DNA from: an uncultured Spirochaetaceae bacterium
GTDB lineage: Bacteria; Spirochaetota; Spirochaetia; Sphaerochaetales; Sphaerochaetaceae
Reading direction: 5' to 3'
NCBI GenBank assembly: GCA_944389065.1
Contig: CALXKZ010000074.1
Location: 62,001-126,000 of the forward strand
DNA length: 64,000 nt
The translations under genes were made by a program, and so were the position numbers. How positions within the stretch are numbered: the stretch's first letter is position 1; every line of letters begins with the position of its first letter. The notes beneath the pieces were generated by a model. The model was not told the origin of the DNA. It worked only from the letters and a program-made list of their open reading frames with translations, and did no database searches. Shown here piece after piece: positions 48,777 through 55,622 of this stretch.

Positions 48777-49763
48777 TTAAGCATCCTTGCCGATCTTTGC
48801 CAGATAGTCGACCTGATACTGCTTCATATACTCAGCAGCTTCGTGTCTGTCCATGAACTGGGAGATAAGAGCATTGCGCTGGATGTAGCCAACCTGCCAA
48901 TCCTCAGTCTCGGAAACCTGCCTCAGGCACTCTGTCCAGTAATCAGCAGCTGCATCGCTCATAGCCTTAGGTCCGACAACACCGCGCCATACTGGGACTT
49001 CAACATTGTTATAGCCCTCGAACTCGCTGAGTGTAGGAGCATCCTTGAAAAGCTCAGTCGGGAATCTCTCGTTGGAGAGAGCGAGGATCGGCTTCATGCG
49101 GCCAGCAAGAACATACTGCTCAGCTGCAGCAGGCTTGCCGAGAACGAGATCAACGTGTCCACCGAGAAGAGCTGTGATAGCTGTCGATGTGGAGTCGTTC
49201 GTTGTGTATGCAAGCTGACTCTGGGAAACACCAAGCTCCTTGATGAGAGCATTGTATGTCTCGATATCGTCACCCTTGGATCCTGCGATGACAACTCTCT
49301 CACCAGCTGCAAGAGCGTCAAGGACTTCCTGCCATGACTGGTACTTCGTGATATCGCCAGCGAAGAGAAGCTGCTTATCAACAGCCATGACTGCCAGCGG
49401 TGTGAAGTTCTCGATGCGGTTGTCTGTATTTGCAAGCATCGGCATGATATCGCCAGAGTTGAATGTAAGGATAGTGTGATCAGCTCTTGGGCCGGTCATT
49501 CTGGAAACATTGAGTCTTCCGACCTCTCCACCACCATCGGTTACATAGTCGATGACGATATTGGCATCGCTGATGCCGTTTGTTGTCATTGCGTTCTTTG
49601 CTTCCTGTGTGAAGATATCAGAACCACCACCCGGGTTTGAAGTTACTGTCCAGGTAACGTCTCTTGACGGTGTGAACGGCCCGTCACCGCTCTCCTTTGA
49701 GCCTCCTGCGAATACTGCCATAGCCACGATGAGCATAGCAACAATTGCAATTCTCCTTTTCAT
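48777..49763 (-). CDS. tctC: Tripartite tricarboxylate transporter substrate-binding protein (TctC/Bug family)
   Basis: Periplasmic high-affinity binding protein for a carboxylate, partner of TctA and TctB. A signal peptide (about 1-19) ends at FAGGSKES; there is no lipobox Cys. The Bug-family blocks are PSRDVTWTVTSNPGGGSDIFTQ (ligand-carboxylate loop), the IVIDYVTDGGGEVGRLNVSRM region and VPVWRGVVGPKAMSDAAADYW. At 328 residues the length is normal. Substrates of such proteins range from citrate and malate to sugar acids; the binding residues do not name one here. It is followed by a hairpin that may set its higher expression. Confidence 0.92.
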   Translation of the reverse strand: MKRRIAIVAMLIVAMAVFAGGSKESGDGPFTPSRDVTWTVTSNPGGGSDIFTQEAKNAMTTNGISDANIVIDYVTDGGGEVGRLNVSRMTGPRADHTILTFNSGDIMPMLANTDNRIENFTPLAVMAVDKQLLFAGDITKYQSWQEVLDALAAGERVVIAGSKGDDIETYNALIKELGVSQSQLAYTTNDSTSTAITALLGGHVDLVLGKPAAAEQYVLAGRMKPILALSNERFPTELFKDAPTLSEFEGYNNVEVPVWRGVVGPKAMSDAAADYWTECLRQVSETEDWQVGYIQRNALISQFMDRHEAAEYMKQYQVDYLAKIGKDA

Positions 49764-49776
49764 TTATGTCCTCCTA

Positions 49777-51300
49777 TTAAGCAGACTTCTTCTTTGGTGT
49801 GTAAGCACCGGTCTTGATAAGTATTGTTCTTACAACTGGGAATGCGCAGATGACGATGAGAACCGTTGTAAGCACGATTGCGATTCCGCTTCCGAAGAAT
49901 ACCTCGCTGATATCTCCGCCAGTTCCGATGAATGCCTTTCTCATATTGTCCTCAAGCAGCGGTGCGAGAACGAATGCGAGAAGCATCGGGGATGTCGAGT
50001 AGCCATTCTTCTCGAAAAGATATCCGAAGACACCTGCAAGGAGCATGACGAATACGCCGAACATCGAGTATGTGGATGCATATGCACCTACGAAACATAC
50101 GATCATGATGACAGGAATCATAACTCTTACAGGAACCTTGAGGATCTTGAGAAGAACAGGAATGATTCCAAGGGAGATAGCAAGCGCTACGATATTCGAG
50201 ATAAAGAGCGATGCGATAAGACCCCATGCGAAATCAGGATCGTTTGTGAAGAGAAGCGGTCCAGGGTTGAGACCCCACATCATGAGACCACCAAGAAGAA
50301 CAGCACCAGTTCCTGATCCCGGGATGCCGAGAGCAAGGAGCGGAGCGAAGCTTCCTGCAGCAGCAGCGTTATTCGCAGACTCAGATGCAGCGATACCTTC
50401 GATAGCACCGGTTCCAAGAGGCTCTTCGCTCGTGAATGCCTTCTGCATAGCATATGCAAGGAAGGATGCAGCTGTAGCACCAGCACCAGGAAGAACACCT
50501 ACGAATGTTCCCATGACACCTGCTCTGATTGAAGGAGGAGTAAGCCTCTTCCAGTCATGGGCTGTGAGCATTGATCCGCGGATCGTGAGCTTATCTGTAA
50601 CAGCATTGACCTCGTTGTCCTTCTCATCCATGAGCTGCATGAGCTGGGCAAATCCTACTGTACCGATTACGAATGGGATGAACTCGACGCCACCAAGGAG
50701 GTAGATATTGCCAAAGTCAAAGCGTGGGCGTCCTGTCTGGACATCCATTCCGATCGATGCGATGAGGATACCGATGAACGAGAGGAGAAGACCCTGTACG
50801 GGATTTCCGCCGACAAGCCATCCGATACTTGTCATAGCGACAAGGAGAAGAACAGTCATCTCTGCCGGTCCGAACTTGAGTCCGAGCTCTGCAAGAGCAG
50901 GTCCCAGGATAACCAGGATGAGCATACCGATGATACCACCGATACATGATGATGCGTTTGCAGTCATCAGAGCCTGGCCAGGACGTTTCTTGACTGTAGC
51001 CATCGGATATCCATCAACAGCCGTGAGAACAGCAGGCGAATCGCCAGGGATGTTGAGAAGGATAGCCGAGAATGCACCGCCATACATGTTGGAGTAATAG
51101 AGAGCTCCAAGCATGATGATAGCTGTGGTCGGGTCGAACTTGTATGTAAGAGGCAGCAGAAGCGCAACACCAGCAAGAGAGCCGATGCCAGGCATAGCGC
51201 CTACGATGAGACCAAGGATTGATCCAAGGAGACAAGCACCGAGATTCTGGAGTGAGAATACGACTCCGAAACCATGCAAAAGCCAAGTGAAATTTTCCAT
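49777..51300 (-). CDS. tctA: Tripartite tricarboxylate transporter, large membrane subunit TctA
   Basis: 507-residue TctA subunit with about twelve membrane segments, the main translocation channel. The family signature GLIVGAMPGIGSLAGVALLLPLTYKFDPTTAIIMLGALYYSNMYGGAFSAILLNIPGD is split over residues 30-90, and a second copy of the motif occurs as GTFVGVLPGAGATAASFLAYA. A further block is ANNAAAAGSFAPLLALGIPGSGT. It sits between tctC (13-base gap) and tctB (16-base gap) in the same operon. Confidence 0.96.
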   Translation of the reverse strand: MENFTWLLHGFGVVFSLQNLGACLLGSILGLIVGAMPGIGSLAGVALLLPLTYKFDPTTAIIMLGALYYSNMYGGAFSAILLNIPGDSPAVLTAVDGYPMATVKKRPGQALMTANASSCIGGIIGMLILVILGPALAELGLKFGPAEMTVLLLVAMTSIGWLVGGNPVQGLLLSFIGILIASIGMDVQTGRPRFDFGNIYLLGGVEFIPFVIGTVGFAQLMQLMDEKDNEVNAVTDKLTIRGSMLTAHDWKRLTPPSIRAGVMGTFVGVLPGAGATAASFLAYAMQKAFTSEEPLGTGAIEGIAASESANNAAAAGSFAPLLALGIPGSGTGAVLLGGLMMWGLNPGPLLFTNDPDFAWGLIASLFISNIVALAISLGIIPVLLKILKVPVRVMIPVIMIVCFVGAYASTYSMFGVFVMLLAGVFGYLFEKNGYSTSPMLLAFVLAPLLEDNMRKAFIGTGGDISEVFFGSGIAIVLTTVLIVICAFPVVRTILIKTGAYTPKKKSA

Positions 51301-51316
51301 AGCTTAACCTCCTTCC

Positions 51317-51790
51317 TCAATAACCCATGATGAGATTACCGATGATTCCGATCGGGAAATCGATCTGGAGCCACATGGTAAAGATCGGGATGACGATGAT
51401 CAGACAGAAAATAGTCGCGATGATCGTTGTCTTCCAACTCATCTTCTCATAGAATCTGCACCAGAGTATCTCAAATACGATGACAGCCGGCACTGTTCCG
51501 ATTACGAATACCCCAACAATGAGTCCTACGAATCCAAGCGGCACATACCAGTTGAGCGCTTTGTACTCCTCTCCCTTCTTCTTGAGACTCTGGAGAAATG
51601 CCATAACGCTGAAAATCATGAGACCTACAGCGATGATGATTGGGAAGAATCCCTCGGTCGGAGTATGGGTATCATGATTCCAGAATCCGAAATCTCCCAT
51701 TCCGATCATAAAGAAGACCAGCCCAACAATGAACCCGATAATCGGCAGAATCTGCTGGGTCGGAAGCTTCACAGTCTTTTTTCCGTTCAT
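51317..51790 (-). CDS. tctB: Tripartite tricarboxylate transporter, small membrane subunit TctB
   Basis: 157-residue TctB subunit with four hydrophobic helices (about 13-29, 42-62, 80-103 and 118-140), the usual topology for this poorly conserved family. It overlaps pdxA by 4 bases and precedes tctA. The identification relies on size, topology and position. Confidence 0.88.
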   Translation of the reverse strand: MNGKKTVKLPTQQILPIIGFIVGLVFFMIGMGDFGFWNHDTHTPTEGFFPIIIAVGLMIFSVMAFLQSLKKKGEEYKALNWYVPLGFVGLIVGVFVIGTVPAVIVFEILWCRFYEKMSWKTTIIATIFCLIIVIPIFTMWLQIDFPIGIIGNLIMGY

Positions 51791-52803
51791 TTTGCCTCCT
51801 GATAAAGATGATCAGCCATGCGGCTTGCCATCTTTACTGCGTTCTCGAACGCACTTGTTTTAACAATGCCCTTGCCTGCGATGTCATATGCAGTGCCATG
51901 AGCACAAGTTACGATTGGAGCAGGAAGTCCTCCCGCGATTGTGATGCCCTGCTCGAAGCCCTTGAGCTTGAGAGCGATCTGTCCCTGATCATGATACATT
52001 GTGACAGCAGCATCGAACTCACCCTTGAATGCCCTGATGAATAGGATATCCGAAGGGAATGGTCCCTGGGCATCGATTCCCTGGCTCTGAGCCTTCTCGA
52101 TTGCCGGCTTGATGACATCGATCTCCTCTCTTCCGCAGAGTCCGTTCTCACCTGCATGCGGATTGAGGGCTGCGATAGCAAGCCTTGGCTTTGCAATGCC
52201 GCTGTTCTTGAGCGATACATTTGCAAGCGTGATGGCTCTCATGATCGAATCGACAGTGATATGGTCACTTACTTCCTTGATAGGGATATGGCTTGTTGTC
52301 CTTGTTGTCCAGAGATCCCCTACTACGTTGATCTCACCGAAAGGAGCTGTATGGTTGAACTCATGCGCAAGAAGATGGTGCTCTGACTCATATGGGCATC
52401 CAGCTTCCTTCATTCCAGCCTTATTAAGAGGTCCGAAGCAGAATCCTTCGATAGCCTTCTCCTTGTAGAGCTTGACTGCGAATGTAAGCATATCGAGATT
52501 TGCGCGTCCGGACTCGATTGTCAGCTTTCCGATAGGCGCTTCCTCTGGAGCGAGATTGTTTCTATTGAACATAGGATAAACGCCGCCATCCCAGGTTGCC
52601 TCGGAGATGTCATTGATCTCCTTGACCTCAATCTTTCCACCGATACCATCGAGTGCGCGGTTAAGGATTCTCCTGTCTCCAATAAGAACAGGGCGGCAAT
52701 AGTCATCAAAGAAACGATTTACAGTGAGTTTAGCAATGATCTCAGGACCGACACCTGCTCCATCTCCGAGCAGAATGCCGAGAACCGGCTTTCTTTCCAT
52801 CAT
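51787..52803 (-). CDS. PdxA-family NAD-dependent 4-phospho-acid-sugar dehydrogenase
   Basis: 338-residue member of the PdxA family, which includes 4-hydroxythreonine-4-phosphate dehydrogenase and the PdxA2 enzymes that oxidise and decarboxylate 4-phospho-threonate or erythronate. The metal-binding His residues are in YESEHHLLAHEF, HAGENGLCGREE and TMYHDQGQIALKL, with LNPHAGE and ITIAGGLPAPIVTCAHGTAYDIAGKG as further signatures. Context (transporter, sigma-54 promoter) points to catabolism rather than vitamin B6 synthesis. No DUF1537-type kinase, the usual partner of PdxA2, is nearby. The start is ATG 52803, with AAAGGAGGA upstream; reading further upstream would run through the promoter. Confidence 0.88.
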   Translation of the reverse strand: MMERKPVLGILLGDGAGVGPEIIAKLTVNRFFDDYCRPVLIGDRRILNRALDGIGGKIEVKEINDISEATWDGGVYPMFNRNNLAPEEAPIGKLTIESGRANLDMLTFAVKLYKEKAIEGFCFGPLNKAGMKEAGCPYESEHHLLAHEFNHTAPFGEINVVGDLWTTRTTSHIPIKEVSDHITVDSIMRAITLANVSLKNSGIAKPRLAIAALNPHAGENGLCGREEIDVIKPAIEKAQSQGIDAQGPFPSDILFIRAFKGEFDAAVTMYHDQGQIALKLKGFEQGITIAGGLPAPIVTCAHGTAYDIAGKGIVKTSAFENAVKMASRMADHLYQEAK

Positions 52804-52831
52804 AAAGATGTCCTCCTTTTGCAAACATCTT

Positions 52832-52848
52832 CGCAGATAGCATGCCAA
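52832..52848 (-). promoter_or_regulatory. Sigma-54 (-24/-12) promoter of the pdxA-tct operon
   Basis: On the minus strand TTGGCATGCTATCTGCG: the GG at -24 and GC at -12 are separated by exactly 10 bases, and TTGGCAxG is conserved. The predicted start is near 52822, just before the Shine-Dalgarno. The activator gene lies directly upstream. Confidence 0.78.
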
Positions 52849-52875
52849 AGATCGGAGAATTTACCCAAAGTCTGA

Positions 52876-52907
52876 CTTTTGTAAACACTATAATCTTTCT
52901 ACAAAAG
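52876..52907. repeat. Inverted repeat between sigma-54 promoter and activator sites
   Basis: CTTTTGTA (52876-52883) and TACAAAAG (52900-52907) form a perfect 8-base inverted repeat with a 16-base AT-rich centre. It may help DNA bending or be a protein site; it is too AT-rich to be a convincing terminator. Confidence 0.5.
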
Positions 52908-52949
52908 AAAATAAAAAATTAACATTAATTGAAAGGGACCGAACAGCCA

Positions 52950-53031
52950 TTGAAACGCAAGCTGTGTTCAATATGTTGCATTTGTTTCAAATTTAACAAT
53001 AATTGATGCATAACGTTTCATTTGAAACAAA
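52950..53031. promoter_or_regulatory. Probable upstream activating sites for the PrpR-type activator
   Basis: Repeated GTTTCA/TGAAAC half-sites: a perfect 14-base palindrome GTTTCATTTGAAAC (53015-53028), TTTGTTTCAAAT (52981-52992), the exact reverse complement of ATTTGAAACAAA (53020-53031), and an imperfect palindrome at 52950-52971 (TTGAAAC ... TGTTCAA). They lie about 130-210 bases upstream of the predicted transcription start, the normal position for sigma-54 enhancers. Confidence 0.7.
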
Positions 53032-53055
53032 CCAATAAGTCAAAAACACGGAAAA

Positions 53056-54957
53056 TCAGTCAACAGTATTCCCTGGAAGCGATCGGAAGCGCCGCCAGAG
53101 CGTAGTCCTGGAAACACCTATGTGCTGGGCGAAATCCGAAAGGGATAATCCTGATGAGATATATTCATTGTAAAGCTCTGACGTATCCCCTCCCCGCCTC
53201 CATTTATGCAAGGCATCTGAATGGGTGACAGCGGAATCAGGAATCAGGAACTCGCTCTCCGGTATATCAATGTTGCGTATGCTCTGGGCTGTGATCCTGT
53301 CATGGCCATTGAGAACGACGATGCGCTCTGCCACATTCCTTAGTTCTCTTATGTTCCCCTGCCATTTATAGCGCTGCAGCTCTGAGATAGCAGCGTTATC
53401 CACAGGTGGAGGAAGTATCGACATATGCTCAGCATATAGCTTAACGAAATGGCGGAACAGAAGCCCGATATCATTTCCACGGTCCCTCAATGGAGGGATG
53501 TGGATCATAAGCAGATTGATTCTGTAATAGAGATCGCGCCTGAACATCCCTTTCTCAATCAGCTCCGGGATATTCTGGTTCGTTGCGCACATGACACGCA
53601 CATCAACGGGGATGACATCATCTCCTCCGACACGCATGATCTGCTTCTCCTGCAGGACACGGAGAAGCTTTGCCTGGAGCTGTATGGGCATCTCTCCTAT
53701 CTCATCAAGGAATATGGTGCCGCGGTGAGCAAGCTCGAAAAGACCGATCTTGCCACCTTTCCTTGCTCCGGTGAACGCTCCATCGGCATACCCGAAGAGC
53801 TCGGATTCAAGAAGCTCTCCTGAAAGAGCTGCGCAGTTGACAGCGACAAATGGCCCAGAGGCTCTGAGACTTGCATTATGCATTGACTGGACAAACAGCT
53901 CTTTGCCCGTTCCCGTCTCCCCTGTTACAAGAACATTGCCATCGGCCTGGGCATAGCGCATGGCTTTGGCAATCAGCTGACGCATGCTGATCGAATCGGC
54001 GATTATATCAGAGAAATGGTATCGGGCAATCAGTCCTTTTTCTTTGAGATTGGACTGGATGATCTTTCCTCCGGTCTCAAAGAAGCTTGTCAGTTTCTGC
54101 ATGGTGATCAGGACAGTGCCGCTATCCCCGATGACCTGCTGCTGGACATACATCTCCTGTCCGTTGATTGTCTGGACGATCTCGGTCATCTCACCTTCCT
54201 GCGCCATATCAAAAAGCGCTGCAGGATATATCAGATCTATAGATTTCCCTACGATATCCCTGCCGGAGAAGAACTCCTCGGCAAAACCATTGGCAAGTGC
54301 GATTATGCGATCTGCTCCGACAGCGAGAACACAATTGGGGAAACTATCAACGGCCTTTTTGAGCAGATCGGATCTCATTCTCTCTCTATCAAGAGACTTC
54401 GCAGTCAGGACCGCATCGGAAATGGCTTTTTCCATAGTATCGTGACCGGTTCTGAGCGGTATATAGTTCAGGGGATGCTTTGAAGCATAGGCATTCAAGG
54501 TCATTCCCCCGATGAAGACCGATACTCCCTGCTTCTCAAATCTATCAACAGCCGAAACAAGCTCTTCCTCGTTATCCGCTATATCCATCGAGATATCCAT
54601 CCCTGTGAGGATTCTCATAGAGTCAAGAGAGAATCCCTCCTCTGCTGATAGGATGACTCCGACCTTTGCACTCTGTCCGTATCTTTCCTTCACGACGCAG
54701 AGCGCATCGAGGATATCAGAGCTGGTCATCATTATCTCGATTATATGGATATCAGGGTGCACACGGCGGAGTGCATGGCATGTCATGCCTCTCGCTACGA
54801 TTATGTCAAACGTCCTGAGCTTATCCAGAAGCTCAGCATCCGTACCATACAAGCATGCTGTTGAGAAACTGATTCCCTCGTCCCTGACGGAATCAATCAT
54901 CGCTTCGCATTCCGGTATGAGATCCTCGTATGGAATGATAACCAAAACCCTGATCAT
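53056..54957 (-). CDS. Sigma-54-dependent transcriptional activator, PrpR-type
   Basis: 633-residue enhancer-binding protein. Domains: PrpR N-terminal sensory domain (about 1-175), PAS-like domain (about 195-290), AAA+ domain (about 315-560) with Walker A GETGTGKE (346-353), the sigma-54-contacting GAFTGA loop (393-398), Walker B FLDEIGE and arginine-finger FRRDLYYR, and a C-terminal Fis-type helix-turn-helix (about 605-625, SLSDFAQHIGVSRTTLWRR). All catalytic motifs are intact. In PrpR the N-domain senses 2-methylcitrate; here the ligand is unknown. It lies just upstream of the pdxA-tct operon with binding sites in between. The start ATG 54957 has TATAAT 6 bases upstream; twelve upstream codons are open but fall inside the promoter. 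Confidence 0.95.
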   Translation of the reverse strand: MIRVLVIIPYEDLIPECEAMIDSVRDEGISFSTACLYGTDAELLDKLRTFDIIVARGMTCHALRRVHPDIHIIEIMMTSSDILDALCVVKERYGQSAKVGVILSAEEGFSLDSMRILTGMDISMDIADNEEELVSAVDRFEKQGVSVFIGGMTLNAYASKHPLNYIPLRTGHDTMEKAISDAVLTAKSLDRERMRSDLLKKAVDSFPNCVLAVGADRIIALANGFAEEFFSGRDIVGKSIDLIYPAALFDMAQEGEMTEIVQTINGQEMYVQQQVIGDSGTVLITMQKLTSFFETGGKIIQSNLKEKGLIARYHFSDIIADSISMRQLIAKAMRYAQADGNVLVTGETGTGKELFVQSMHNASLRASGPFVAVNCAALSGELLESELFGYADGAFTGARKGGKIGLFELAHRGTIFLDEIGEMPIQLQAKLLRVLQEKQIMRVGGDDVIPVDVRVMCATNQNIPELIEKGMFRRDLYYRINLLMIHIPPLRDRGNDIGLLFRHFVKLYAEHMSILPPPVDNAAISELQRYKWQGNIRELRNVAERIVVLNGHDRITAQSIRNIDIPESEFLIPDSAVTHSDALHKWRRGGDTSELYNEYISSGLSLSDFAQHIGVSRTTLWRRFRSLPGNTVD

Positions 54958-54963
54958 TCCTTG

Positions 54964-54993
54964 ATTATAATTTATGCTTGCTATTTGCCGCAA
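54964..54993 (-). promoter_or_regulatory. Promoter of the sigma-54 activator gene (leaderless or nearly so)
   Basis: On the minus strand TTGCGG (54988-54993), an 18-base spacer and TATAAT (54964-54969), then CAAGGA and ATG. The AAGGA could also serve as a very short-spaced ribosome site. Confidence 0.6.
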
Positions 54994-55022
54994 TTGTGTC
55001 TGGGGTATATCCCTGTTATGAT
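54994..55022 (+). promoter_or_regulatory. Promoter of the 55029 gene (leaderless)
   Basis: TTGTGT (54994-54999), a 17-base spacer and extended -10 TGTTATGAT (TATGAT at 55017-55022), then 6 bases and ATG 55029. Its -35 abuts the -35 of the divergent activator promoter. Confidence 0.65.
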
Positions 55023-55028
55023 TAGGAC

Positions 55029-55556
55029 ATGAACATAAAAGACTTTCTCATGTATATACTTCTGATGGTCCTCATTGCATTCACGATATTCAATTTCTAT
55101 GCTTTGCTGACCTCTAAGAAGAGAAGAGCAAAATCCGCAGCCAGCTACTATCAGGAAATGGGGGCAATAGAAGACAGCCTTCTCAGAATGATGAAGGAAA
55201 GAGCATTGAACTTCACAACAGTGAAAAGACTCATGAATGATAAAGGAGAAGGAATCGTCATCGTCACCGATCCGGAAAAGCGCAAAGCTGCAATCGGCAT
55301 GAGAGGCGATACAGAGCTTTTCTCTTTCGAGGATCTCGAGGATGCTGGGAAGGAATACCTTCATGGCGCAAAGAAAGGGAAGATCCTTGGCTCGCGCGTA
55401 TATGCTGTCATATCAGGGACGAAGTATGAATACACAATTGCATCAAAGCCTTTCCATCCCAAAGGGCCATTCGGCAAGGTGCTTTATCAGACGACCGAGG
55501 AATTCTATGACGAACTGATGAGGATAATCGGAGAAGGAAAGAAGCAGTCTTCGTAA
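55029..55556 (+). CDS. Membrane-anchored protein of unknown function
   Basis: 175-residue protein with one N-terminal transmembrane helix (about 7-28, LMYILLMVLIAFTIFNFYALL), a basic patch (SKKRRAKS) indicating a cytoplasmic C-terminal part, and a mixed alpha/beta domain to residue 165. No family is recognised. It is divergent from the sigma-54 activator and convergent with the LRR lipoprotein. Start supported by an extended -10 promoter exactly 6 bases upstream. Confidence 0.72.
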   Translation: MNIKDFLMYILLMVLIAFTIFNFYALLTSKKRRAKSAASYYQEMGAIEDSLLRMMKERALNFTTVKRLMNDKGEGIVIVTDPEKRKAAIGMRGDTELFSFEDLEDAGKEYLHGAKKGKILGSRVYAVISGTKYEYTIASKPFHPKGPFGKVLYQTTEEFYDELMRIIGEGKKQSS

Positions 55557-55572
55557 TCATCTGATGCTTGCA

Positions 55573-55611
55573 TTCCTGCCTGGCCCCTCTTCACTGAGTA
55601 CCAGACAGGAA
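55573..55611. repeat. Long inverted repeat between convergent genes
   Basis: TTCCTGCCTGG (55573-55583) and CCAGACAGGAA (55601-55611) can form an 11-bp stem with a 17-base loop. In minus-strand RNA the single mismatch becomes a G-U pair. There is no T-run on either side, so it is at best a weak bidirectional terminator or a 3' stabilising hairpin. Confidence 0.55.
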
Positions 55612-55622
55612 CAAAATTATAA

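Noticed and set aside
51787-52803. Vitamin B6 biosynthesis role for the PdxA homologue
   Set aside because: Encoded first in a transporter operon with a sigma-54 promoter and no other pdx gene; a catabolic PdxA2-type role is more plausible.
52804-52848. 15-codon N-terminal extension of the PdxA-family protein
   Set aside because: It would be encoded by the sigma-54 promoter itself, and a strong Shine-Dalgarno sits just before ATG 52803.
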